A program made the translations under genes and the position numbers. This document shows, in pieces, positions 43,646 through 54,300 of a stretch of DNA of 64,000 nt. The DNA is taken from the NCBI GenBank assembly GCA_036725605.1, contig DAIMDW010000023.1, positions 46,054 to 110,053 of the forward strand, read 5' to 3'. Under the pieces are notes generated by a model. That model worked only from the letters and a program-made list of their open reading frames with translations, had not been told where the DNA came from and searched no databases. This stretch comes from CALBTQ01 sp036725605 (lineage in GTDB: Bacteria > Lernaellota > Lernaellaia > Lernaellales > Lernaellaceae). Position 1 is the first letter of the stretch, and the number at the start of each line of letters is the position of its first letter.

Positions 43646-43990
43646 TTAGCTCGCCTTCGATTCCCGGATCACCTGCTCAAAAAAGGGCCGGACCTCGGCA
43701 GGCAGCGTCGCCGTCCGACGATACGCGATCGGCTCGTTGACAATTTCCAACGTGAAATTGCCGGCCTTGCCGTTGCGCATGCGGATACGGTGTTTGCGCT
43801 TGGGATCCTCGATTTCCTTTTTCAAGGCGATGCAGGTGCGGTAGTAGGCAAACAGCCTACGCCCGAAGGGTGTGGAGAATTTGTCGAAGCAACGATTGCG
43901 GCTGACCCGCTCGGTCGCTCCCAACTCCAACAACTTTCGCAGTTCGTTTGCCAATGGCTCTTTCATAGGTGCAGATGTTTTCAGTGCCAT
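43646..43990 (-). CDS. small basic protein of unknown function
   Basis: A 114-residue protein with many Arg and Lys residues, mostly helical in pattern (LANELRKLLELGATERVSRNRCFDKF). A short strand region (GNFTLEIVNEPIAYRRTATL) and a helical C-terminus (FFEQVIRESKAS) follow. It lacks a signal peptide. The ribosome site is weak and the surrounding DNA is AT-richer than the rest of the window. This fits a laterally acquired or orphan gene. A terminator follows on the same strand. No family is recognised; it could be nucleic-acid binding by charge alone. Confidence 0.55.
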   Translation of the reverse strand: MALKTSAPMKEPLANELRKLLELGATERVSRNRCFDKFSTPFGRRLFAYYRTCIALKKEIEDPKRKHRIRMRNGKAGNFTLEIVNEPIAYRRTATLPAEVRPFFEQVIRESKAS

Positions 43991-44161
43991 ACCATTTCTC
44001 GCTACAACCCAACACAGCGCGCGGAAATATAACAGAAAAAAAAGGGCTATTCAAGGCTTTTCTATTGCTAAGTACCGTGACCAAAAAAGTTTTTCGCCGA
44101 TCATTGCCCAAACGGACGGTTCACGGTATGGTGATTTTCCCGCATCAAACGGAGTCGGAAA

Positions 44162-46033
44162 TTGACGAAGCGCGCGAAGGTTGGCGGTCTGTTTGTATTT
44201 TTATTCATCCTGATCGCGACGTTGCTTGTGCTGCGTTTCGGGCGCCAAGTTCTGTCGCCGCGAACCCTGCAACCCGGCCCGGCGACCTTCAACGCGGTGC
44301 GCTCGGTGCACTCGTTGCGCGCCGAAGCGCCGGCGGGCGTCGACGCTTGGCCGCAGGTCGCGCCGCTCAACGACGCAATGCCTCTGCCCAATGGCTTTCT
44401 GCTGGCCGGCGAGGGGGGGCTCGCCCTGGCCGATGCGCGCGCGGTGACCGTCTTTCACCAGGGCGCGGGGCTGCCCGTTTCGCATTTACTGCGTTTATTG
44501 AGAACGACCGAGGGTGTGTACGCTCTGGCGGTCGAGGGGCTACTCAAGCTTGAACATCCGCTCGAACCGCATAATTATCAACTGGAAGTAACCCTCATTC
44601 GCCCGGCCGGCGCGGTGCGCTTCGTCGACGGCGCGGTCATCGACGATCATCCGGTGCTCCTCGATGAGCAGGGGCGGTTGCTGACTTTTGTTGAGAAAAA
44701 ATTTCAATTACTCGCCGAGTTGCCCCCGGATCCGCGAGCGCGCCTCGGTGTGTTGCACGACATGCCGCTGATCGTCTCCGGCGGGAGCGTCTTCCTCGTG
44801 CGCGACGGCGCCGCCAAACGCGTTCACCAACTGCCCGCGCCTCACGAAACGGCGACCGCGCTGGTCTTCGTCGATGACCGCGCGCTGATCGGCTCGATGA
44901 ACGGCCTGCTGGCGGCCACCGAATACGGCATGACTTCTTTATTGAACGATATCGCCGTCAGCGCCGTGGCGCGTTTCGGCGAACGAATGGTGCTCGGCGG
45001 CGTGCACGGCGAACTGCTTGACGATGCCGGCGCAACGCTGGCCGCGTGCCCTTCGGCCGTCCGTCGCCTGCTTGTGGACGGTCAACGGCTGTTGATCGTC
45101 GCCGCCGACGGTCTGTATCAATGGGACGGCGCGCACGATCCCACGCCGGCGACGCCCAACGAATTGCTGCGCCCCTGGCCCGAGGGCTACGTCACGGCCC
45201 TGCTGCCGCTGCCCGATGGCCGGGTGCTGGTCGGCACGCTCAATCGCGGCCTGGTCGCTTTCGATCCGGCGACCGCCACGACCGGCGCGGCGCGGCTGAG
45301 CGACTTCGGCGTCAATCGGATCGTCGCCGACGACGCGGGTTATTGGGTCGCCACGACCAACGGACTGGCCCGCCTGGACGATGCGCTGGCCGAGCGTCGT
45401 TGGTTGAAGCTCGCCGACGGCCTGCCCGGGCGCAACATCGCGGCGGTGCTCGCCACCGACAAGGGCCTGTTTCTGGCCGGCAACGCGGGCCTGGGCCGTC
45501 TGAGCGCCGCCGGTCTGCAGGCCATCGACGCTTTCCACGGCCTGGCGGGCAATCATTTATATTGTCTGGCCGCCGACGATCGCGGCAATCTCCTCGCCGG
45601 CGGGCTGGCCGGACTGAGCCTGCTGGGCGGTTCCGAAGGTCTTACCGTCACCAAAATATTCACCGCCGCGCAGGGCCTGCCGCACAACTGGATCAACGCG
45701 GTGCTGCGCGCGGAAAACGGCTGGTGGGTGGGAACCTACGGGGGCGGAGTGGGTGTCCTAACCGATGAAGGCGCCTGGCGGGGCGCGCCGGACACCGCTT
45801 CCTGGTCGGTTAATGTTAATTGTGCCGCCGCCCTTGGCTCGCTGACGGTTTTTGGTACATTGGAAAACGCACTGGCGCTCGGTCGTGATTCCCGGCGGAT
45901 GATCTCCTTCGCCGCCGGTTTGCCCTCGCGCAACGTCACCGCCCTGGCGGTCGCCGGCGGAACGTTGTGGGTCGGCACCGATCACGGTCTGGCGCGCCTG
46001 GATGCATCCGTTCTGGACTCCGCTCTACATTAG
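44162..46033 (+). CDS. membrane-anchored beta-propeller protein (regulator-propeller-like)
   Basis: A 623-residue protein. One N-terminal helix (VGGLFVFLFILIATLLVLRF) anchors a large extracytoplasmic region. From about residue 60, 30-45-residue units recur with the pattern GLPxxxIxAVLxxxxGLFLAGxxGLGRL (for example LPGRNIAAVLATDKGLFLAG and LPHNWINAVLRAENGWWVGT). This matches the two-component-regulator propeller repeats that form ligand-sensing propellers, but no kinase or DNA-binding domain is attached. The TTG start has GGAG seven bases upstream. It is the first gene of a five-gene operon and ends 11 bases before the VIT-VWA gene. Confidence 0.83.
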   Translation: MTKRAKVGGLFVFLFILIATLLVLRFGRQVLSPRTLQPGPATFNAVRSVHSLRAEAPAGVDAWPQVAPLNDAMPLPNGFLLAGEGGLALADARAVTVFHQGAGLPVSHLLRLLRTTEGVYALAVEGLLKLEHPLEPHNYQLEVTLIRPAGAVRFVDGAVIDDHPVLLDEQGRLLTFVEKKFQLLAELPPDPRARLGVLHDMPLIVSGGSVFLVRDGAAKRVHQLPAPHETATALVFVDDRALIGSMNGLLAATEYGMTSLLNDIAVSAVARFGERMVLGGVHGELLDDAGATLAACPSAVRRLLVDGQRLLIVAADGLYQWDGAHDPTPATPNELLRPWPEGYVTALLPLPDGRVLVGTLNRGLVAFDPATATTGAARLSDFGVNRIVADDAGYWVATTNGLARLDDALAERRWLKLADGLPGRNIAAVLATDKGLFLAGNAGLGRLSAAGLQAIDAFHGLAGNHLYCLAADDRGNLLAGGLAGLSLLGGSEGLTVTKIFTAAQGLPHNWINAVLRAENGWWVGTYGGGVGVLTDEGAWRGAPDTASWSVNVNCAAALGSLTVFGTLENALALGRDSRRMISFAAGLPSRNVTALAVAGGTLWVGTDHGLARLDASVLDSALH

Positions 46034-46044
46034 GGGAGGTTCTC

Positions 46045-48378
46045 GTGAAACGTTCCGCGATTCTGTGGTGGGGAATCGTGTTGTTGCTGATCGCCGTTCC
46101 GGCCTGGGCCGACACCGGCCGGCTGAGCGCGGGCGATACCGGTCGCGCCGACATGATCAGCCTCGAGCGGATGGAAGTGCGCGTGCGCGTCGACCACGGT
46201 CAGGCGCAGGTGGCGATCATGCAGGTCTTCGCCAGCCACTCGCCGCGCCTGCTCGAGGGCCGCTACTCGATGATCATCCCCGAAACCGCCGACATCTCCG
46301 GCTTCGCCGTGTGGGACGGTCCGGTGCGCATCCCCGGCGTGATCATGGAACGGGCGCGCGCCAAGCAGCTTTTCGAGGAAATCGAACGCGCCGCGCTCGA
46401 TCCCGGCCTGCTGGAAAGCGACGACGAGCCCAGCGTGGTCAACGAGTTCACCGCGCGCATTTTTCCCCTGCCGCCCTACGGCGCCAAACGCCTGGAGATG
46501 ACTTACGCGGTGCCCGCGCCGATCGAACGCGGCCGCCTGGATTTCACGCTGCCCCTCAAGCCCGACGAGGGCGCAGTGCAGACCGCGAAGCATTTTTCCT
46601 TCGACGTGTTTTTCGCCGCCGGCCTGCCGGTGACCGACATCGTCTTTCACGGCGCGCACCTCGTGCCCGCGTCGATCGAGCGCAACGAACAGGGCTTCAC
46701 CGCGCACTACGAAGCCGCGAACGTCGAGATCGACGAAGACCTGTCCTTCACCGCCGAGCTGCAACTGCCCGACACGCAACTCGATGTCGTCGCCTTCCGC
46801 GACGTCGAGCACGTCGATTGGAACATTTCGCCCACCGGCGGACATTATCAGGATACGACCGGCTACTTCTTCGCCCGGATGCTTTTCGCCCCGCGCGAAT
46901 CGCCGACCGTCGGCCGACGCAACGTGATCTTCGTGGTCGACGGCAGCCTCTCGATGCTCGGCGAAAAACTCGCGCGGACCGTCGAACTGCTCGATGAATT
47001 GTCCGCCCGCCTGCGCTCCACCGACCGCGCGAGCGTGCTGCTGGCCAATCTGCAGACCGAGGCCATGCCCGGCGGACCACAACCGGCGACGGCCGCTCAT
47101 CGCGCGGCGATGGAGAAATTCCTGCGCGAGCGGCGGCTGGCCGGCGGCATCGACCTGGTCGGCGCGCTGGATGCGGCGGGCGAACTGCTCGCGCCCGAAG
47201 CGGCCAACGTCGTCGTGCTGCTTTCCGACGGCTACCCCACGCACGGCGAGTTGCGCCCGTTGCGCATCGTCGACGCGGTGAAACAATCGAAGCTGCGCCG
47301 AGCCAACGCGCGCCTGTTCGCCGTGGGCGTGGGCGACGACGCCAACCGCACGCTGCTGACCGACCTCGCGCGCGAACTCGACGGCAACTACGCCTGGTGC
47401 GCCGACACCGCCGACACCGTCGCGCTGGCCGAAACCGTCGCCGCGCGCATGGCCGCCTCGGTGATGCGCGACGTGCAACTGCTCTTCGGCGAGCCCGCGC
47501 GCATCGTCGACGCCTATCCGACCCAACTGCCGCCGACCTTCGCGGGCAGCGAAGCGGTGGTCGTCGGCCGTTATAACCAGCCCGGGCCGATGTCCTTGAC
47601 GCTGCGCTATCGTCCGGACGATCAGCCGGTGCAAACCAAAACCCTCACCGTCGACCTGCCGGAAAAAGCGACCGACCACGAACTCATCCGTCGGCGCTGG
47701 GCCAAGGCGCGCGTCGATTACCTGCTCGAACGCATCCGCCGCGAGGGCGAAAAACAGGAGTGGATCGACGAGATCATCGCGCTCTCCAAGCGCTTCACCT
47801 TCGTCACGCCCTACACCAGTTTTCTCGCCGCGCCGCGCGCGTTGCTGCGCCCGCGCGTGATCCGCCCCGGCGACCCGCTGTTGCGCGTGCGCGTCGATCA
47901 GCCCGTGGCCGCCGTCACCGCCGCGTTCCCCTGGGGCGACGTGCTGCCGCTGACCTTCCTGCGTGACGAGGACGTCTGGCAGGTGCGCTTCCTCGCCCCG
48001 CCGGGTTACCCCGACGGCGAATACGCGTGCCGGCTGATTCTGCGCGACCGCGACGGCCGGCAGTACGTCGAGCGCAAGAACTTCGTGCTCGACGGCGTCG
48101 CCCCGACCGTCAAATCGGCGATGCAAACCGTCTGGCGCGCGGGCGAGCGCGTGCGCGTGGCCGTGACCGCCGATGGCGACACCCGCCGCCTGCTGGCGCG
48201 GCTGCCGTTCTCCGCTTCGACCGCGTTGCGTTGGGACCCCCAGGCCAAGGCGAGCGTCGGCTACCTCGATCTGCCCGCCGGCGCGCCGCCCGGACCGACG
48301 CGGCTGGAGGTCTACGCGGAGGACTTCGCCCACAACGTCAGCCGCACGCTGATCGACGTGGAGGTGCGCCATGAATAA
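46045..48378 (+). CDS. exported VIT and VWA domain protein
   Basis: A 777-residue protein with a signal peptide (1-22; VKRSAILWWGIVLLLIAVPA start, GTG). A VIT domain occupies about residues 35-165 (VQVFASHSPRLLEGRYSMIIP-like region, GVIMERARAKQLFEE). A VWA domain begins near 295 with MIDAS DGSLS (299-303) and includes VVLLSDGYPTHGEL. The last third is beta-rich with Ig-like sequence. VIT-VWA pairs occur in inter-alpha-trypsin-inhibitor-like proteins and bacterial surface proteins that bind other proteins through metal ions. GGGGAGG lies five bases before the GTG. It overlaps the giant gene downstream by eight bases. Confidence 0.9.
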   Translation: MKRSAILWWGIVLLLIAVPAWADTGRLSAGDTGRADMISLERMEVRVRVDHGQAQVAIMQVFASHSPRLLEGRYSMIIPETADISGFAVWDGPVRIPGVIMERARAKQLFEEIERAALDPGLLESDDEPSVVNEFTARIFPLPPYGAKRLEMTYAVPAPIERGRLDFTLPLKPDEGAVQTAKHFSFDVFFAAGLPVTDIVFHGAHLVPASIERNEQGFTAHYEAANVEIDEDLSFTAELQLPDTQLDVVAFRDVEHVDWNISPTGGHYQDTTGYFFARMLFAPRESPTVGRRNVIFVVDGSLSMLGEKLARTVELLDELSARLRSTDRASVLLANLQTEAMPGGPQPATAAHRAAMEKFLRERRLAGGIDLVGALDAAGELLAPEAANVVVLLSDGYPTHGELRPLRIVDAVKQSKLRRANARLFAVGVGDDANRTLLTDLARELDGNYAWCADTADTVALAETVAARMAASVMRDVQLLFGEPARIVDAYPTQLPPTFAGSEAVVVGRYNQPGPMSLTLRYRPDDQPVQTKTLTVDLPEKATDHELIRRRWAKARVDYLLERIRREGEKQEWIDEIIALSKRFTFVTPYTSFLAAPRALLRPRVIRPGDPLLRVRVDQPVAAVTAAFPWGDVLPLTFLRDEDVWQVRFLAPPGYPDGEYACRLILRDRDGRQYVERKNFVLDGVAPTVKSAMQTVWRAGERVRVAVTADGDTRRLLARLPFSASTALRWDPQAKASVGYLDLPAGAPPGPTRLEVYAEDFAHNVSRTLIDVEVRHE

Positions 48379-51300
48379 ACGCCGCCTGCTGCTTGCCGGT
48401 TTGACGATCTGCGGCGCGCTCGTGCTGGCCGCCGCGTTGGGTTGGATCTTCGCGGGCGAACCGGTCGCCTGGAGCGCGCCGGGCTTGCCCGGCAGCGCCC
48501 AGCGCATCGCCGCCTTCCCCGAACTGGTGCGCCTCTCGCAAATCGATTACCGCCCCGCCGGCCAGGGCCTGCCCGCCTTGCCCTTCGCGGTCAAACGCGG
48601 CGCCAACACGGTTGTCGCGCCCGACATCGAACAACAAACGCTGCTCAACGCGCCGACCTTCGTGCCGCGTCCGCCCGCCGACATCGTCGCCGCGTACGGC
48701 GGCAAATCGACGTTGAGCGCGCCGGAACGCGAAGCGCTGGTCGCGGCGTATCTCGACCTGGGCCGCGTGGACGACGCCGTCGCCGTGCGCGCCGCCGTGG
48801 TTGCCGCCGCCGGTGACGACCTGGACGCGCGTGATGTGTTGATCGCGTTGCTGGACGAACAAAACCGCATCGACGCTTGCCTCGCGGCGATCGACGAGGC
48901 CTTCACCGTGCTGCTCGCCCAGGGCACGCGCGAAACCGATGCGCGCCGTCGCGACAAACTCATCGAACGCGCGCGCGCCTTGCTGCTGCAGCGCGAACGC
49001 GTCCGCCAACGCGGTCTGCGCCCCGAGGTCGCCGCCGAAACCGACCTGCGGTTGATCGACGCTTTCACGCAGCGCCCCGACCTGCTGCTCGACTACGCCG
49101 ACCGCCTGCTGAGCGCCGAACGCTACGCGGATGTCATCGCCCAGGTGCAGCCGCGCATCGAGCGTTACCAGGTCGATCGCGTCCGACTGTGGGAGAAGGT
49201 CGAGCAGGCCTATGATCGACTCGGCCGTCTCGGCGAAGCCGCGTCGGCGGTGGCGGCGGACTCGACGTTCAACGACGATTCGTCGCTTTGTGAAGCGTAT
49301 GTGCGTCTGCTGCGCCAAGCCAAATTGTTCGATGCGCGCCGTGCCGAAGCGTTCGACCGCCTGGCCGCTCATCCCACGGCCGCCACGTTGCGCGATGCGG
49401 TGCGCTTGGAGATCTACCGTTGGCGCAACGACCTGGCCCGCGAAACGTTGGAAAAATACCTGCCGCGGATCGGCGCGGACGCCGACGCCGATACGTTAAT
49501 CGATTTAAGCAAGCTGGCTGACGACGCCGGTCTGTACTCCGCCGCCGCTTCGCTGGCGCTCAACGCCGCGCTGCTGCGGGACGATCCGGCAACCTGGCTC
49601 GCCGCCGCCCGCCGGCTCGATCGCGCGCCCACCGTCGTCGCCTGGCCGCTGGATCCGGGCGCCGGCTCCGCCTTCGCGTTGCATTTCGTCGATCGCGGCC
49701 CGGGCGTGTTCGGCGGACTGGTTTCACTGGGCGCCAACCGCATGGGCGCGCGCGGCGCGATGCAAGCCATGAACGACACCGCCGCCCGGCTGGAAAACCG
49801 CCGCCTCGCGTTGCGCCTGGCCTTGAGCGCGAGCGAAAAATCGCGCGACGCGCACCAGGCGTATCTGGCCGACGATTTCGCCAAAGGGTTGCTGGTTCGG
49901 CTCGCGCGGGCCGATCGAATCGACCGGCTGGCGCGCGCGCAGCTCGAACGCTTCGGCGCGGATCATCCGGACGCCTGCTGGATTTTGCAGTGGCACGCCG
50001 ACGCCGCCGCCGTGCGCAAAGACGACGAAGCGCGCATCGCCGCGTTGCAAAAGGCGCTCAGCGAAGGCCATCGCCTCGGGCAGATCGCCGCGGCCGATCG
50101 CGCCGAACGCAATCTCGAAGATCTGCTGATGCGCAAAAAGCGCTATGCCGACGTGCTGGCGCTCAAGTGGCAGCGCGTGCAGGCGCGGCCCGACGACGAG
50201 CAGGCGATCGAGGTCCTGTTGTCCTTCGCCGAACGCTACCGGCTGTTCGCCGACGCCGAGCGCGCCTATCGTCTGGCCATCGAGCGCTTCGACCGCCGCG
50301 CCTGGTCCGACAAATTCGCGCGCTGGCTGTTGCGTAAAAAGCGCCGTGCCGATTTCCAGACCCACGTCGAGGAAACGGCGAAAAAACTCGGCCCCTCCGA
50401 ACTGGCGAGTTTCTTGACGACGCACGTGCACTATTCCTCCAGCGACAGCGCGGCCAATTTGTTTTACGAAAAGGTGTACCTGATCGCGCTGGAACGCTTC
50501 CCGACCAACCGTGCGTTCGCCGGCCGGCTGCTGGATTTCTACGAGCGCATCGGCTTCGATACGCGCCACCCCAACGAGGAGTATCAGAACAAATTCCTCG
50601 ATCTGGGGTTGCGTTTCTTCGCCCTGAACGCGTCCTGGCCCGATCGTCTGCTGGCGCGCCTGGGTCAGCGCGGCATGCTCGACGGCCTGGCCGCCAAGCT
50701 CGAACAAAGCGCACCGCTGGATCTGGCCGCGACGTATTTATGGACGCGCGTGCAGCAATACGCCGCGCGTTTCGAGGCCGCACTGCCCGGTTATGCGGCG
50801 CTTGACGAATACTGGCCGCGCTCGACGCAGGCCACCGCGACGCTGGCGACGCTGGCGCGCAGTTTGTCCGACAGCTTCACCGTGCGCGATCCGGCGTTGG
50901 CCGCGCAGGCCGCGCAGGCGCAGGGACGGTTGGCGGCGCGGGCGCCGTTGAACACCGAGTTGCCGACGGTGCAGGGCGAGATCTGGCTCGCCGCCGGTCA
51001 GCCGCGGGAAGCGGCGCGCACCTGGGAGGGCATCGTCGCGGCCGGCCCCGGCGAGTCCGATCGTTGGCTGCAACTGGCGACGCTGTACTGGGATTATTAT
51101 CTGCCCGAGCAGGCGATGGGCACGCTGCGTCAGGCGCGCGAGGTGTTGGGGAAGAGCGACCTGCACGCCAAGGAGATGGCCTATCTGCTCGAAGACGAGG
51201 GTAAGATCGACGCGGCGGTCGCCGAGCTGATCAAGGTCGTGCTCGGCGACGAAATGAACCGCTGGGAAGCGACCGTGCGCCTGCGCACTCTGGTGCGCGC

Positions 51301-54300
51301 GAAAAAGACGACGCAGTTGAAAATCGACGTCGCCTTCGAAAAGCGCCTGCGACGGCCGGAGGCGCGCGGCGCGGACGGCGCGACCTATCTGCAATGGCTG
51401 CGCGACCAGGGGCGGGCGGCCGAGGCCCGCGCCATCGCCTTGCGCCTGCTGCCGGTCTTCGCCGACGCGGTTTACGCCGAAAGCGCCTACGACATGTACG
51501 CGCAGTACGGCGACGATGACGGCATGAAGGCGTGTCTGGATCGCCTGCTGGTCGTCAGCAACCGCGACGCGGCGATTCTGTGGCGGCTCGTCGCCTGGCA
51601 CCAAAACCGCAAGGAAACGGCCGAAGCCGACAAGCTGGTCGAGGAGATCGTCGCCCGTCCGGACACGCCGACCGGCCGGCGCGCGGCCTACAACTCCGCC
51701 GCGTATTACTACTGGAATTCCAAACGGACCGAGCGGGCGCTGGAATACTATCGCCTGCTGGCCGAGAACGAGCAGGGCGAGACGGCCAACCTCAACGCCT
51801 GGATCGTCTACGCGCAACGGTGTCGCGAGGCCGGGCAGCCGCGCCGGGCGCTCGAAGCGCTGGAAACGTTGCGTCGCGGCAAGCCGCTGGAGACGAGCCT
51901 GATCGGGGCAATGGCCGCCGCCTACGCGGCCGTGCCCGACACCGAGGGATTGGCCGCGCTGTATCGGCAGGCGCTCAAGGATCTGCGCGAAGCGTCGCTG
52001 GACGGCGAAACCAGAAGAGAGACCGAGGTGGCCTTCCGCCGGCATTTGATCGAGGCCGAAACGACGTTGGGTCGTTCGCGCGACGCCGTCGAGCAGCACA
52101 TCCTGATCGTCAACCGGCTCGCGCCCGATCGCGAAGCCGTGCTGGCCGCGCATGGCTACGCCGTGCGCCACAACCAGTTGCCGCCGCTGCTGTCCTACTA
52201 CGAACGCGAGGCGCAACGCGCGCACAAGGATTTCCGCTGGCAGCAGGTGCTGGCCACGCTGTACGAGGCCGAGGGGCGCTACGCCGAAGCGGGCGCGATG
52301 CTCGACCGCGCGGCGGCCAACGCGCCGCAACGCAACGAACTGCTCGAACAGCGCGCGCTGGTGCTGATCAAGGCGGGCGATTTCGACGGCGCGGTGGAGG
52401 TCTACCGCACGCTCGCCGCCCGGCGGTTGAGCGCGACCGATTATCAACTGCGCATCGCCGAGGTGCTCTACCAGGCCGGCCGGTCCGCCGAGGCCGAAGC
52501 GTGGCTGGCGCAGATTTTCGCGGCCGAGCAAATTCACCATTATCGGTTGATCGAAGCGGCGAAGCTGGCCGAACGTTTTCATCGTCCGGCGACCGGCCGA
52601 CTGTACGCCGATCGGGCGATCGCCATGGTTGCCAAGGATCCGGTCAAGCACGGCCTGACCGACGAACTGCTCACCCTGTGGCTGCGCGCGCAACTGGCCG
52701 ACCACGGCGTGACTGCGGCGCTCAATGAAATGCGCACCCTGCGCGGGCGAATCTGGAACGTCTACACCACCGCGCATCCGGTCAGCCGCTATGGTCTCAA
52801 GAATAATCTCAATCAGATCGATCGCCTGTTGCAGGGCTGGTTCAGCGCCTGGCTGGCCGACAACGCCACCGTCGCGCAGCGTGACGAGGCGCTGGGGCCG
52901 TTGAGCGAAATGTACGCGGCGGCTTTCGACGACGCCACCGACAACTTTAAAAACGTGTATCAAAAGGTGCGCGCGGCCGCGGTGCGCGCGCAACTGCCGT
53001 CGTTGGCCGAGGATCTGAGCCGGCGCTATCTGCGTCGCCTCAACACCGGCCGCGACTATAAAAATTCCTATTGGCAGACGCTTTCGGCGGTGAAGGTCGA
53101 ACTCCAGCGGCAGGTGCGTTACCTGCCGGCCGACGAAGTGGCGCTCGGCGCCGCGTTGATCGACGGACTCGAGGGCAATCATCAGGACGAAATCGACGCC
53201 TACCGCGCCGTGCTGTTGCGCGCGGCCGGCGATCCGGTCGGCGAGAAGGACATTTTATACAAACTTTACCGCCGCGATTCGTTCCCCAAGAACCTGATGG
53301 TTGCCGACGAAGTTTACGCGCGCTATTTCGACCTGGTGTCGGCCGGTGAACTGCGCCTGATGGCTTCCGGCGCGTGCCCGCGGCCGGGCATGCTCGCGAC
53401 GTACCTGGCGCGACGCGGCCAAACGGAGCTGACGGCGACCGCGCTGACCTCGCATTTTTCGTTCAAGGGACCGCGCTGGCTGCTGGCGAAAAAGGCGCGG
53501 CTGTATGCGGCCGATCCGCGGTTCAAGCAACAGACGCGCGCGACGTACGACGAGCTGCTCGGTCTGCCGCTGCAAATCGACGAGCTGCTCAAGCGGCCGG
53601 ACAACGCGGTGACCGCTCCCGATCGCGTGTGGACGCACTACGCGCATCAGTACGGCGCGTGGCTGGCCGGGCAGGACGACAAGCGGGCCGCCGAGTTGCT
53701 CTTCGCGCAGGTCGAGCGGCAGCCGATCAACGCGAATGCGTATGTGCTGATCGCCCAGGCGTGGGATCACGCGCGCGAGTTCGATACGGCCGAAGCGTTC
53801 CTCGAACGCGCGGCGATGGTGGGCGGTGAAAAGGACATGTTGCTCATCGCCCGGGCGCGGCACGAAGCGGCGCAGGGCCGGCGGGCCAAGGCGATCGAAG
53901 CGCTCGACGGGCTGCTGGCGCGGCCGGTGACGCTGTATGACCTGCGCGAAAATTACATTCCGCTGATGCGCGAAATCGGCGCGGGCGAAGAAGCGGTGTC
54001 GCGCTGGCGCGACGTTTACCGCAAGCAGATGGACACGCTGTCCCGGTACAGCCGGCGCGAGGAATTCGTCGAACTGATCGTTTACGCCCAAACGCAGATC
54101 GGTACGGACGACGCACTGGACATGGCGCGCGAACTGCTCGCCGCTCCGGTGTTCCGGGCCGACGATCTGCAGATGCTCTACAACGAGGATCGTCTGCCCG
54201 CGCGGTTGCAGCCGTGGTTGTGGTCGCTGGCCTTGTCGCGGGCGACCAACGATCCGCGCGTCACGATTTATCAAAAACGCTCGTTCGGCGAATCGGCGCT

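Noticed and set aside
46030..48507. Open frame of 825 codons opposite the VIT-VWA gene
   Set aside because: Same type of GC-driven shadow; the plus strand has a signal peptide, VIT and VWA motifs and coupled neighbours.
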